Assembly: GCA_035556195.1 (NCBI GenBank)
Contig: DATMFK010000010.1
Location: 124,001-188,000 of the forward strand
Reading direction: 5' to 3'
Length of the DNA stretch: 64,000 nt
From: G016756615 sp035556195
GTDB taxonomy: Bacteria; Pseudomonadota; Alphaproteobacteria; Rhizobiales; Rhizobiaceae
Part shown: positions 44,911-54,325 of the stretch, one piece after another
How the letters are laid out: each line of letters opens with the position of its first letter
How positions within the stretch are numbered: position 1 is the first letter of the stretch
Position numbers and translations under genes: made by a program
Notes under the pieces: model-generated
Told to the model about the DNA's origin: nothing
Seen by the model: only the letters and a program-made list of their open reading frames with translations
Databases searched by the model: none

Positions 44911-45858
44911 GTGAGGCAGGCGCTCTGGAGTGCGCCTCTGTTGGCGGCGGCCACGCTGCTTGCGGGATGTGCCGGCGGGGTTCTCGATCCACGGGGGCCG
45001 GTCGGGGTCGGCAACCGGCAGATCCTGCTGGATTCACTGGGCGTGATGCTCGTGATCGTGATCCCGACTATCATCGCGATACTGGCCTTCGCCTGGTGGT
45101 TCCGCGCCTCCAACCCGAGGGCGCAATATGATCCGGGCTTCACCTATTCCGGCCGTATCGAGCTCATCGTCTGGTCGATCCCGACGCTGACGATCCTCTT
45201 CCTGGGCGGGCTGATCTATTACGGGTCGAACGTTCTCGATCCGCGCAGGCCGCTCGGTCCGCCCGACCAGACGCTGGAAGTGCAGGCCGTGGCCCTCGAC
45301 TGGAAATGGCTGTTCATCTACCCGGATCGACAGATCGCGACGGTCAACGAACTCTACCTGCCGGCCGGCATGCCCGTTCGCTTCCGCCTGACCTCCGCAA
45401 GCGTCATGAATGTGTTCTTCGTCCCGCAGCTGGGCACGATGATTTACGCCATGAACGCCATGGAGAGCACCCTCAACCTCCAGGCCGACCATCCCGGTGA
45501 ACTCTACGGACAGGGCGCGCATTATAGCGGCGCCGGATTTCCCGGCATGAATTTCCGCGTCCTCGTTCTTCCGCCCGGGGAGTTCGATCGGTGGGCGACG
45601 CGACAGCGCGGCGCGGAGGCTGTTCTGAACGCCCAGACCTATGGGCAACTCGCCCGGCAAAGCAGCGATGTCGCGCCGCAGGTATATGGGCATGTGCAGC
45701 CGGGGATGTTCGACGCGATCGTCCACCAGGTGCTGCCCCCGTCGCGGGGGCCGGAAGGCGGCGAGCCTCAAATCCATCCGAAGCCGCTCGCGGCGGGCAT
45801 ATGCACCGGGCCGGTGGCCGCCGGCCGGATGGCGTTCGACTTCGGCGGAAGGGACTGA
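44911..45858 (+). CDS. cyoA: Cytochrome bo3 ubiquinol oxidase subunit II
   Basis: 315 residues from a GTG start, with AAAGGAT upstream. A lipoprotein signal (LLAAATLLAGC) is followed by two membrane spans and a periplasmic cupredoxin domain (LDWKWLFIYPDRQIATVNEL, ASVMNVFFVPQLGTMIYAMN, YSGAGFPGMNFRVLVLPPGEF). The Cys and His ligands of the CuA centre are absent, which marks a quinol oxidase and not a cytochrome c oxidase. It opens the cyoABCD operon; subunits B, C and D follow with short gaps or overlaps. Confidence 0.93.
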   Translation: MRQALWSAPLLAAATLLAGCAGGVLDPRGPVGVGNRQILLDSLGVMLVIVIPTIIAILAFAWWFRASNPRAQYDPGFTYSGRIELIVWSIPTLTILFLGGLIYYGSNVLDPRRPLGPPDQTLEVQAVALDWKWLFIYPDRQIATVNELYLPAGMPVRFRLTSASVMNVFFVPQLGTMIYAMNAMESTLNLQADHPGELYGQGAHYSGAGFPGMNFRVLVLPPGEFDRWATRQRGAEAVLNAQTYGQLARQSSDVAPQVYGHVQPGMFDAIVHQVLPPSRGPEGGEPQIHPKPLAAGICTGPVAAGRMAFDFGGRD

Positions 45859-45860
45859 GC

Positions 45861-47864
45861 ATGCTCGGCAAACTCGACTGGTCGGCCATTCCGTTCGAAG
45901 AGCCCATTCCGCTCATCGCGGCCCTCGTCGTCTTTCTCGGCATGGTAGGGGTGGCCGCCTGGATCACCTGGAAGGGATGGTGGGGTTACCTCTGGCGCGA
46001 ATGGATCACCTCGGTCGACCACAAGCGGATCGGCATCATGTACGTCACGCTGGCCGCGCTCATGCTGCTGCGCGGCTTCGTCGACGCGATCATGATGCGC
46101 ACCCACCAGGCCGCGACGCTGTTCGGCGAAGGCTACCTGCCGTCGGACCACTACGATCAGGTCTTCTCGGCGCACGGCACGATCATGATCTTCTTCGCGG
46201 CGATGCCGTTCATCATCGGGCTGATGAACTTTGTCGTGCCGCTGCAGCTCGGCGTCCGCGACGTGGCGTTCCCGACGCTGAATTCGGTCGGCTTCTGGCT
46301 GACGGCGACCGGCGCGCTCCTGGTCAATCTCTCGCTCGTGATCGGTGAATTCGCCCGCACCGGATGGCTTCCCTACGCGCCGCTTTCCGAATTGGAATAT
46401 TCCCCCGGCGTCGGCGTCGACTACTATCTCTGGGCGATCCAGATTTCCGGCGTCGGCACGCTGCTGACCGGCGTCAACCTGGTGACCACGATCCTGAAGA
46501 TGCGGGCGCCCGGCATGGGCTACCTGCGCATGCCGATCTTCTGCTGGACGGCTCTTGCCTCCAACCTTCTGATCGTGGCGGCCTTTCCGATCCTCACCGC
46601 CACGCTCGCGATGCTGACGCTCGACCGCTATTTCGGTTTCCACTTCTTCACGAACGAGGCGGGCGGCAACCCGATGATGTTCGTCAACCTGATCTGGGCC
46701 TGGGGCCATCCGGAGGTCTATATCCTCGTGCTCCCCGCCTTCGGGCTGTTCTCGGAGATCTTCTCCACATTCTCCTCGAAGCCGCTGTTCGGCTACCGCT
46801 CCATGGTGGCGGCCACGCTCTTCATCTGCATCGTGTCCTTCATGGTGTGGCTGCACCACTTCTTCACGATGGGGGCCGGGCCCAACGTCAACGCCGCTTT
46901 CGGCATAGCGACGTCGGTCATCGCGGTCGGCACCGGGGTGAAGATCTACAACTGGCTCTTCACCATGTATGGCGGCCGCATCCGCTTCGACACGCCGATG
47001 CTTTGGGCGCTGGGCTTCATCACCACCTTCACGATCGGCGGCATGACGGGGGTGCTCCTTGCCGTGCCGGCGGCGGACTTCGTCCTGCACAACTCGATGT
47101 TCCTGGTCGCGCATTTCCACAACGTCATCATCAGCGGGGTGCTTTTCGGCGCCTTCGCTGGCTTCACCTACTGGTTTCCCAAGGCATTCGGTTTTCGCCT
47201 GCACGAGGGATGGGGCAAGGCGGCGTTCTGGTTCACGCTGGCCGGGTTCATTCTCGTCTTCGCCCCTCTCTATCTCGTCGGCCTGCAGGGCATGACGCGG
47301 CGCCTGCAGAGCGTGCCGGTCGATGCGTGGGCACCCTACCTGCTCGTGGCGCTCGCGGGTATCGGCGTGATGATGCTGGGTGCCGCGTGCCAGGTCATCC
47401 AGCTCTTCGTCTCCATCCGGCGCCGCGAGGAGTTGCGGGACCTGACCGGCGATCCCTGGGACGGGCGCTCGCTCGAATGGTCGACCCCCTCGCCGCCGCC
47501 GGACTTCAATTTCGCACGCCTTCCCCATGTCGAGGACGAGGAGCCCTACTGGACCATCAAGCAACGCGCGATAGAGGGCCAGCCTCCGGAAGCGCCGGAA
47601 AGCTATGAGCCGGTCGAGATGCCGAAGAACAGCCCGACAGGCTTCGTGACCGCGTTCTTCGCGACAGCAATCGGCTTCGCGCTCATCTGGCACATCTGGT
47701 GGCTGGCCTTGATCGGCGCCATCGGCGCCTACGGCACCTTCGTGGTCTTCGCCTGGCGCGACGAAGCCGAGTACGAGATCCCGGCAAGCGAGGTCCAGCG
47801 CATCGACCGGGCGCGACTGGAAGCGCGACGGACCTGGCACGAGCGGCGGGAGGCGGTCGGATGA
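45861..47864 (+). CDS. cyoB: Cytochrome bo3 ubiquinol oxidase subunit I
   Basis: 667 residues from the ATG at 45861, two bases after the cyoA stop codon. It is a haem-copper oxidase core with 14-15 membrane spans. Haem and CuB ligands are visible in SAHGTIMIFFA, AWGHPEVYILVLPAFG (His-Tyr pair), LHHFFTMG and VAHFHNVI. It reduces O2 to water and pumps protons using ubiquinol. The TGA stop overlaps the start of cyoC (ATGA). Confidence 0.95.
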   Translation: MLGKLDWSAIPFEEPIPLIAALVVFLGMVGVAAWITWKGWWGYLWREWITSVDHKRIGIMYVTLAALMLLRGFVDAIMMRTHQAATLFGEGYLPSDHYDQVFSAHGTIMIFFAAMPFIIGLMNFVVPLQLGVRDVAFPTLNSVGFWLTATGALLVNLSLVIGEFARTGWLPYAPLSELEYSPGVGVDYYLWAIQISGVGTLLTGVNLVTTILKMRAPGMGYLRMPIFCWTALASNLLIVAAFPILTATLAMLTLDRYFGFHFFTNEAGGNPMMFVNLIWAWGHPEVYILVLPAFGLFSEIFSTFSSKPLFGYRSMVAATLFICIVSFMVWLHHFFTMGAGPNVNAAFGIATSVIAVGTGVKIYNWLFTMYGGRIRFDTPMLWALGFITTFTIGGMTGVLLAVPAADFVLHNSMFLVAHFHNVIISGVLFGAFAGFTYWFPKAFGFRLHEGWGKAAFWFTLAGFILVFAPLYLVGLQGMTRRLQSVPVDAWAPYLLVALAGIGVMMLGAACQVIQLFVSIRRREELRDLTGDPWDGRSLEWSTPSPPPDFNFARLPHVEDEEPYWTIKQRAIEGQPPEAPESYEPVEMPKNSPTGFVTAFFATAIGFALIWHIWWLALIGAIGAYGTFVVFAWRDEAEYEIPASEVQRIDRARLEARRTWHERREAVG

Positions 47865-48565
47865 GTGAAGCGACCACGGGCGCTTTGCCAAGCGACATTT
47901 CCGCCCGCAGCGGAACCCACGATCCCTACCGCATCGGCCGTCCGCACGACGGCCTTCACGGCCATGGGAGCGAGGCAACCGGCCATGGCGAGGGAGGGCC
48001 AGCCTCGCGCTTTGTGATCACCGCCTACGGATTCTGGATCTTCCTGCTGTCCGACATCATCATATTCTCGGCCTTCTTCGCCAGCTACGCGGTGCTGTCG
48101 CGAGCCACGGCGGGCGGGCCGACGGCGCCCGAGCTGTTCGAGCTGCCGAGCGTTGCCGTCCAGACCGGCCTGCTCCTGACCTCCAGCTTCACCTCCGGTC
48201 TCAGCAGCCTCGCCACCCATCGCCGCGACATGGCCTGGACGCAGATCTGGCTCCTGACGAGCGGATTGCTCGGCGCGGGCTTCCTGCTGCTGGAAGTGCA
48301 GGAGTTCACCGCCATGATCGGCGAAGGCGCGGGGCCGACGCGGAGCGCCTTCCTTTCGTCCTTCTTCGCGCTGGTCGGCTGCCATGGCCTGCATGTGGGC
48401 CTCGGGCTGCTTTGGCTGGGAACCATGATGGCCCAGCTTTGGGTGAAAGGCTTTCGCGCTGACATCCGGCGGCGCCTGCACTGCTTCAACCTTTTCTGGC
48501 ACGCGCTGGACATCGTCTGGATCGCGATCTTCAGTCTCGTCTACCTGCTGGGAGTGAGTTCATGA
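47861..48565 (+). CDS. cyoC: Cytochrome bo3 ubiquinol oxidase subunit III
   Basis: 234 residues from the ATG at 47861 (ATGA overlap with cyoB). It has a His/Gly-rich N-terminal extension and five membrane spans with the conserved FWIFLLSDIIIFSAFFASY, CHGLHVGLGLLWL and LFWHALDIVWIAIFSLVYLL blocks. It stabilises the oxidase core. Confidence 0.94.
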   Translation: MSEATTGALPSDISARSGTHDPYRIGRPHDGLHGHGSEATGHGEGGPASRFVITAYGFWIFLLSDIIIFSAFFASYAVLSRATAGGPTAPELFELPSVAVQTGLLLTSSFTSGLSSLATHRRDMAWTQIWLLTSGLLGAGFLLLEVQEFTAMIGEGAGPTRSAFLSSFFALVGCHGLHVGLGLLWLGTMMAQLWVKGFRADIRRRLHCFNLFWHALDIVWIAIFSLVYLLGVSS

Positions 48566-48963
48566 GCAGCCAAGACCACCCCCCTCGTCACCTGCGGGAC
48601 TTCGACGATGCAGCGCCCGGCGAAGAAGAGCTGAACCAGCGGGAGCCGATCGGTGGACTTGGAGGCTATGTGATCGGCTTCGCCCTGGCGATCCTTCTGA
48701 CCGCCGCCTCTTTCGCGACGGTGCAGACCGACCTTATCTATGGTCCGGCGGTCGTCTCGGCGCTCGTCGTGCTCGCCATCGGGCAGATGGGCGTGCATCT
48801 CGTCTTCTTCCTGCATCTCACGACGGGACCCGACAACACCAACAATGTCCTGGCCCTCGCCTTCGGCGTCTTCATCGTGGTGCTGGTGGTGCTCGGCTCG
48901 ATCTGGATCATGTGGAATCTCGATTACAACATGATGCGTATGCACGAGGTGCCCCTGCTTTAA
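48562..48963 (+). CDS. cyoD: Cytochrome bo3 ubiquinol oxidase subunit IV
   Basis: 133 residues, starting in an ATGA overlap with cyoC. The first 35 residues are hydrophilic; three membrane spans follow (GGYVIGFALAILLTAASFAT, IYGPAVVSALVVLAIGQMGV, VLALAFGVFIVVLVVLGSIW). VHLVFFLHL is typical of CyoD. It aids insertion of CuB into subunit I. It closes the operon; no cyoE (haem O synthase) gene follows here. Confidence 0.93.
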   Translation: MSSQDHPPRHLRDFDDAAPGEEELNQREPIGGLGGYVIGFALAILLTAASFATVQTDLIYGPAVVSALVVLAIGQMGVHLVFFLHLTTGPDNTNNVLALAFGVFIVVLVVLGSIWIMWNLDYNMMRMHEVPLL

Positions 48964-49654
48964 GTGGCGCGGACGACAGGCCCCCTCTCCGTCTCGGCTT
49001 CGCCGAGCCCCACTTCGTGGGGAAGAGGAAAGGCGCCTGATGTGCGGCCGTCGGTTCCTCTCCCTCACGATAGTCCTGCGATGGTCACACATTTTCGGAG
49101 AACACCTTGGATGGTGAATACATCGCGCGATGCATGAAAACTCGAAGGATGGGATGGTTTGCTGGCACCGGCTCGGCTGCTTTGTTCTACACCGTTGGGC
49201 CGATTGCCCAAACGGAACGGAGTGGATCCTCGGATCAGCTCGCCCGCTGGCGCGGGCTCCCGTCCGAGGATGACGATCGCGTCGAAGGCCTGCCCCCAAT
49301 CGCCAAGCTTGGCGATTGGCATTGACGTCGACGTTTCGTCATCCTTGGGCCGGCGCCGAGCGAAGCGAGGCGGCGAGACCCGAGGATCCATTCCGTTCCC
49401 TAGCGGCAACCCACCCGACGGCGCAGAACGAAGCGGCCGAACAGCAGTGACTGCAGCCGTTATCCGATCCTGCCGTACCGCCCCCGATGTGTGAATCGGA
49501 TAGCACGATGGTGGGGGAGAGACGGCTCGGCGAAGCCGAGAAGGGACCTTCCAAGCGATGAGGAAAGTCACCTTTCGAGATGTGTCGACGTCGTAGACAA
49601 GGATGGAAGCCGGTCACGGCCGCCTTCGCCATCGCCGTCCCGGCTACGCCGGAC
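48964..49654. other. Repeat-rich intergenic region between cyo and map
   Basis: 691 bases without a supported gene between the convergent cyoD and map genes. It is made of patchy GC-rich repeats (for example GGCTTCGCCGAGCCCCACTT near 49000) and the 187-base inverted repeat listed separately. A GATGTGTGAATC...ATAGCACGATGG stretch near 49490 resembles one at 38098-38123. Confidence 0.6.
49213..49399. repeat. Intergenic inverted repeat with perfect 24-base central palindrome
   Basis: Imperfect 62-base arms at 49213-49274 and 49338-49399 share CGGAACGGAGTGGATCCTCG and GAGGATGAC ends. The centre holds a perfect 24-base palindrome (49296-49319) of two 12-base halves, CCAATCGCCAAG and CTTGGCGATTGG. 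It resembles the inverted repeat at 37897-38084, which also has a CCAATCG/CGATTGG centre. Both sit between convergent genes. Confidence 0.75.
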
Positions 49655-50434
49655 TCACAATCTGCCTTCCACCATCGCCATCTCGTCCCGGCGCAGGGTC
49701 AAGACCTCGACCCCAGTCCTGGTGACCGCGACCGTGTGCTCGAACTGGGCGGAGAGCTTGCGGTCGTGGGTGACGACGGTCCAGCCGTCGCTCTCGGTCG
49801 AGACCTTGCGCGTGCCCTGGTTGACCATCGGCTCGATGGTGAAGACCATGCCCTCGCGCAGCTTCAGGCCCGTTCCCGGCCTTCCGAAATTGAGCACCTG
49901 AGGTTCCTCGTGCATCTCGCGGCCGATGCCGTGCCCGCAATATTCCCGCACGACCGAATAGCCGTTCCTTTTGGCATGCCGTTCGATCGCGTAGCCGATG
50001 TCGCCCAGATGCGCTCCGGGCCGCACCTGCCTTATGCCTTTCCACATCGCCTCCTGGGCGACCCGCACCAGCCGCCGCGCGGCGGGCGGGGCATTGCCGA
50101 CCAGATAGGTCTTGCTGGAATCGGCGATGAAGCCGTTCTTTTCGAGCGTGATGTCGAAGTTGACGATGTCGCCGTCCCGGATGATCTCGCGGGGATCGGG
50201 CACGCCGTGGCAGACGACGTGGTTGATCGAGCAGTTCAGGACATGTTTGAAGCCGTATTGCCCCTTGCTGGCCGGACGCGCGGCGAGGTCCACGGTGATG
50301 AAGCGGTCGACCAGATCGTTGACCTCTAATGTCGACATGCCGGCGAGTTCCTGCCTGTCCAGCATTTCGAAGACGGACGCCAGCATCCTGCCGGCCACGC
50401 GCATCAGCGCCAGCTCGTCCGGGGTCTTCACCAT
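49655..50434 (-). CDS. map: Type I methionine aminopeptidase
   Basis: 259 residues from the ATG at 50434. All metal ligands are present: the two Asp in VNFDITLEKNGFIADSSK, His in YCGHGIGREMHEEP, Glu in FTIEPMV and Glu in FEHTVAVT; the substrate-side His is in VVCHGVP. It removes the initiator Met from new proteins. Only one base separates its start from the stop codon of a ParD-like gene, so the two are translationally coupled. Its C-terminal sequence is echoed by a fragment at 44757-44822. Confidence 0.95.
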   Translation of the reverse strand: MVKTPDELALMRVAGRMLASVFEMLDRQELAGMSTLEVNDLVDRFITVDLAARPASKGQYGFKHVLNCSINHVVCHGVPDPREIIRDGDIVNFDITLEKNGFIADSSKTYLVGNAPPAARRLVRVAQEAMWKGIRQVRPGAHLGDIGYAIERHAKRNGYSVVREYCGHGIGREMHEEPQVLNFGRPGTGLKLREGMVFTIEPMVNQGTRKVSTESDGWTVVTHDRKLSAQFEHTVAVTRTGVEVLTLRRDEMAMVEGRL

Positions 50435-50435
50435 G

Positions 50436-50642
50436 TCAGGCGTCCGCGAGATCCGCGACGCGCACATGCGCCGCCGCGAACTGCATCTTCACGATCTCGT
50501 TGAAGGACAGGGTGGGATGGGCTTCGGCCAGCATGCCGATCTTCATCCAGAACTCGGCCTGCGCATTGATGGACCGGCACATCACAGTGCTTGCCCGGCG
50601 GGCTTCCTCATGAAGGTCGTCGTCGATTTTCACGATGCCCAA
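50436..50642 (-). CDS. ParD-like protein coupled to map
   Basis: 68 residues from a TTG start at 50642 with GGGAG six bases upstream. It starts GIVKIDDDLHEEARRAST and continues MCRSINAQAEFWMKIGMLAEAHPTLSFNEI, matching the ParD-like family: a short ribbon-helix-helix or antitoxin-like fold. Its stop codon is one base from the map start. No ParE-type toxin is next to it. A regulatory or antitoxin-like role linked to methionine aminopeptidase is possible but untested. Confidence 0.8.
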   Translation of the reverse strand: MGIVKIDDDLHEEARRASTVMCRSINAQAEFWMKIGMLAEAHPTLSFNEIVKMQFAAAHVRVADLADA

Positions 50643-51033
50643 AACCGTCTCCCGAAGCAACTCGATGTGCGGAACATATATGGTTCGTATATAAATCGTC
50701 AATCCGATGTCACAGCGGATCCGCCGATGAGAACGAGCTTCGGCGAGCAACGATGGCCTCCCCATGGCAACCCGCGCGCGGCATACCAAAGCGCTGGCGT
50801 TTCTTGGAATTTTTTTCCGGAATATTCGCGAAGAAAGCAAATCGTTCCGGTTTGCTGGCAAACAGGCCGCTCTATAAGGTCGTGGAAGCGCCGATTTGAG
50901 CATGCAGCTTGCGGGCACTCAACAAATGCAGCTAAAGCGCGGGGCAGAAAATCCTCCCGCGGGCTGATGGCGGACCGGTGGTCCGTATCGATCAACGTCG
51001 GCGCTGTCGCGCCGGTATCATGTGGGGAGTGTC
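50643..51033. other. Divergent promoter region between parD-like/map and the sulfonate ABC genes
   Basis: 391 bases. The left part holds an AT-rich promoter for the minus-strand pair (listed separately). The right part runs up to the ATG of the binding-protein gene; no clear plus-strand promoter or regulator site was found. Confidence 0.5.
50675..50702 (-). promoter_or_regulatory. Candidate sigma70 promoter of the parD-like/map pair
   Basis: On the minus strand TTGACG (50697-50702) is followed after 16 bases by TATATG (50675-50680). The surrounding AT-rich tract stands out in GC-rich DNA. It lies 33 bases upstream of the TTG start. Confidence 0.5.
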
Positions 51034-52011
51034 ATGAAGTTTCTGTCGCGTCGTCTTGTCCTTGGCCTTGCGCTGTCGCTCGGCCTCCTGCCCTCGGCCG
51101 CGTCCTTCGCCGCGGACAAGCCCGACACCATCTCCATCGACTGGGCGACATACAATCCCGTCTCGATGCTGCTCAAGGACAAGGGCTGGCTCGAAGAAGA
51201 GTTCGCCAAGGACGGGATCTCGATCAACTGGGTGCAGTCCCTCGGCTCCAACAAGGCGCTCGAGTTCCTGAACGCCGGCTCGATCGATTTCGGCTCGAGC
51301 GCGGGGTCTGCCGCCCTGGTCAGCAAGATCAACGGCAACCCGATCAAGTCGGTCTATGTCTTTTCGAAGCCGGAATGGACAGCGCTGGTCACCGGAAAGG
51401 ACAGCGGCATCAACAGCGTCGCCGATCTGAAGGGCAAGAGCGTCGCGGTAACCCGCGGCACCGACCCGCACATCTTCCTCGTCCGCGCCCTCCAGGGCGC
51501 CGGCCTGACCGAGCAGGACATCACGCCGGTGCTGCTGCAGCATCCCGACGGCGCCACCGCGCTGACCCGCGGCGATGTCGATGCCTGGGCCGGGCTCGAT
51601 CCGATGATGGCCAATGTCGAGCTGAACGAAGGGGCGCGCCTTTTCTATCGCAACGCCGACGCCAACACCTACGGCATCTTGAGTACCCGGCAGGAGTTCC
51701 TGGAGCAGTATCCCGATGTCGTGAAGCGGGTGCTTGTCGTCTACGAGAATGCCCGCAAATACGCCCTCGATCATCCCGATGAGCTCAAGGCGAGCTTCGT
51801 GGCGGCGACGCAGCTGCCCGAGGCCGTGGCCGACAAGCAGTTGAACGAACGCACGGACCTGAGCAACGGCGTGATCGGCGAGGCGCAGCGCGACTCGATC
51901 CTGCAGGCCGGCCTTGCCCTGCAGAAAGCCGGCGTCATCGAGGCTGGCGTCGACGTGCAGAAAACGCTCGACGACCTGGTCGCCGACGGGTACGTGCCAG
52001 TCGGAAACTGA
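51034..52011 (+). CDS. Sulfonate-type ABC transporter substrate-binding protein
   Basis: 325 residues from the ATG at 51034, with GGGGAG just upstream. The signal peptide (SRRLVLGLALSLGLLPSAASFA|AD) precedes an SsuA-like two-lobe fold: IDWATYNPVSMLLKDKGWLE, QSLGSNKALEFLNAGSIDFG, SVADLKGKSVAVTRGTDPHI. It is first in an operon with the cognate permease and ATPase. It probably binds an alkanesulfonate or related organosulfur compound in the periplasm. Confidence 0.9.
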   Translation: MKFLSRRLVLGLALSLGLLPSAASFAADKPDTISIDWATYNPVSMLLKDKGWLEEEFAKDGISINWVQSLGSNKALEFLNAGSIDFGSSAGSAALVSKINGNPIKSVYVFSKPEWTALVTGKDSGINSVADLKGKSVAVTRGTDPHIFLVRALQGAGLTEQDITPVLLQHPDGATALTRGDVDAWAGLDPMMANVELNEGARLFYRNADANTYGILSTRQEFLEQYPDVVKRVLVVYENARKYALDHPDELKASFVAATQLPEAVADKQLNERTDLSNGVIGEAQRDSILQAGLALQKAGVIEAGVDVQKTLDDLVADGYVPVGN

Positions 52012-52074
52012 TCTTGAGGCAGCGCTGCCCTACCCCGGATGGCGGTCGGCCAGCAGCGAAGACGTGAGCGTCCA

Positions 52075-52920
52075 ATGGCGGTGGTGGAGAGTAGCGTAGC
52101 AGGCGAGACGGCGGAGCCCCGGCAGGAGCGACCCGGCAGCCAGCTCGATCGGCTCAAGGGGCCGGCGCTGGGGCTGTTCCTTCCCGTGATTGCGGCGCTC
52201 GGCTGGGAACTGGCCGTCCGGCTTGGCTGGTCCACGGGCAGGCTCGTTCCGCCCCCATCCGTCATCTGGGAGACGTTCGTGCAACTGGCGCATGGCGGCG
52301 CGTTGCAGCACCATGCGATCGCCACGCTGACACGCGTCGCAGTCGGTTTCGGCGCCGGCGTCGTGACCGGTACGATCGTCGGAGCCCTCACCGGCTATTC
52401 GAGCTTTCTCAGCCGCCTGCTCGACCCGACGCTGCAGGCGTTGCGGGCCATTCCCTCCATCGCGTGGGTGCCGCTGTTCATCCTCTGGTTGGGCATCTTC
52501 GAGGCGTCCAAAGTCACGCTGATCGCGGTCGGCGTGTTCTTTCCGGTCTATCTCGGCGTCATGGGCGCCGTGGCCTCCGTCGACCGGAAGATCGTCGAGG
52601 TCGGCCGTGTCTTCCGCCTCTCCGGCGCGCAGATGGTGCGCCGCATCCTCCTGCCCGCGGTTCTTCCGTCCTATGTCATCGCCTTGCGCTCGGGCCTCGG
52701 CCTCGGCTGGATGTTCGTCGTCGCCGCCGAGTTCATGGGCGCCTCGAAGGGCCTCGGCTATCTGCTAATCGACGGCCAGCAACTCGGCAAGCCGGCCCAG
52801 ATCGTCACCGCCATCGTTGCCTTCGCTATCCTGGGCAAGATCACCGACTGGCTGATCGTCGCTGCGACAAGACCCTTCCTGCGCTGGGAAGACCGTTTCG
52901 CGCGTCACGGGGCGAACTGA
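52075..52920 (+). CDS. Sulfonate-type ABC transporter permease
   Basis: About 281 residues from the ATG at 52075; an ATG at 52039 would add 12 residues, and neither has a strong ribosome-binding site. It has about six membrane spans and the coupling loop EVGRVFRLSGAQMVRRILLPA, the EAA-type motif of SsuC/TauC. RAIPSIAWVPLFILWLGIFE is typical of the family. It forms the channel for the sulfonate-type importer. Confidence 0.9.
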   Translation: MAVVESSVAGETAEPRQERPGSQLDRLKGPALGLFLPVIAALGWELAVRLGWSTGRLVPPPSVIWETFVQLAHGGALQHHAIATLTRVAVGFGAGVVTGTIVGALTGYSSFLSRLLDPTLQALRAIPSIAWVPLFILWLGIFEASKVTLIAVGVFFPVYLGVMGAVASVDRKIVEVGRVFRLSGAQMVRRILLPAVLPSYVIALRSGLGLGWMFVVAAEFMGASKGLGYLLIDGQQLGKPAQIVTAIVAFAILGKITDWLIVAATRPFLRWEDRFARHGAN

Positions 52921-52921
52921 C

Positions 52922-53707
<786 letters not shown>

Positions 53708-53749
53708 CACGGCCCGCTCCGCTTGTGAACCGAACGAAAGGATGTTGAC

Positions 53750-54259
53750 ATGGATGCTGCCGAACTGCGCGCGATGCAGGCGCCGATCAAGGACCGCTAC
53801 CGAAACGACCCCAACGCCGGGCTGGTGACGCTGAAGGCGAAGGGCACGCTCGACGACACGAACATCGCCTGCAAGGTCGAGACCGGTCGCGCACTTGCCG
53901 TTGCGGGCCTGCATCCGGCGACCGGCGGCAGCGGGCTGGAGCTCTGCTCCGGCGACATGCTGCTCGAAGCCCTGGTGGCCTGCGCCGGCGTGACGCTGAA
54001 GGCCGTCTCCACGGCCCTCGAAATACCGCTGCGCGGCGCGACCGTCTCTGCGGAGGGCGACCTGGACTTCCGCGGCACGCTGGGTGTGGCCAAGGACGCG
54101 CCGGTCGGCTTTGCCGAAATCAGGCTGCGCTTCGACGTCGAGACGGATGCCGAGCAGGAAAAGCTCGACCAATTGCTGAAGCTGACGGAGCGCTACTGCG
54201 TGGTGTACCAGACGATCAGGAGTGGCCCGAAGGTGGACGTCGTCCTCGCGCGAGCCTGA
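53750..54259 (+). CDS. OsmC-family protein
   Basis: 169 residues, following the sulfonate importer after 42 bases. Two conserved cysteines, in LEALVACAGVT and ERYCVVYQT, fit the thiol peroxidase site of OsmC/Ohr proteins, which reduce organic hydroperoxides. An OsmC gene next to sulfonate transport genes is a repeated arrangement in rhizobia. It may protect against or process oxidised sulfur compounds; that role is inferred. Confidence 0.88.
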   Translation: MDAAELRAMQAPIKDRYRNDPNAGLVTLKAKGTLDDTNIACKVETGRALAVAGLHPATGGSGLELCSGDMLLEALVACAGVTLKAVSTALEIPLRGATVSAEGDLDFRGTLGVAKDAPVGFAEIRLRFDVETDAEQEKLDQLLKLTERYCVVYQTIRSGPKVDVVLARA

Positions 54260-54325
54260 TCACGCCGCTCGACATTTCGGCGTGCCCACGCCGAAAGGTC
54301 CTCGATCCGCATAAGGCGCGCCGGG

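Noticed and set aside
44550..45143. A minus-strand open frame containing the map-like peptide as part of a 197-residue protein
   Set aside because: Only the short VAVTRTGVEVL segment resembles a protein; the rest is antisense to cyoA or unrelated. It was kept as a pseudogene fragment only.
45768..47978. A 736-codon minus-strand open frame opposite cyoB
   Set aside because: An antisense artefact of GC-rich DNA; the product is rich in Asp/Arg/His and unrelated to any family.
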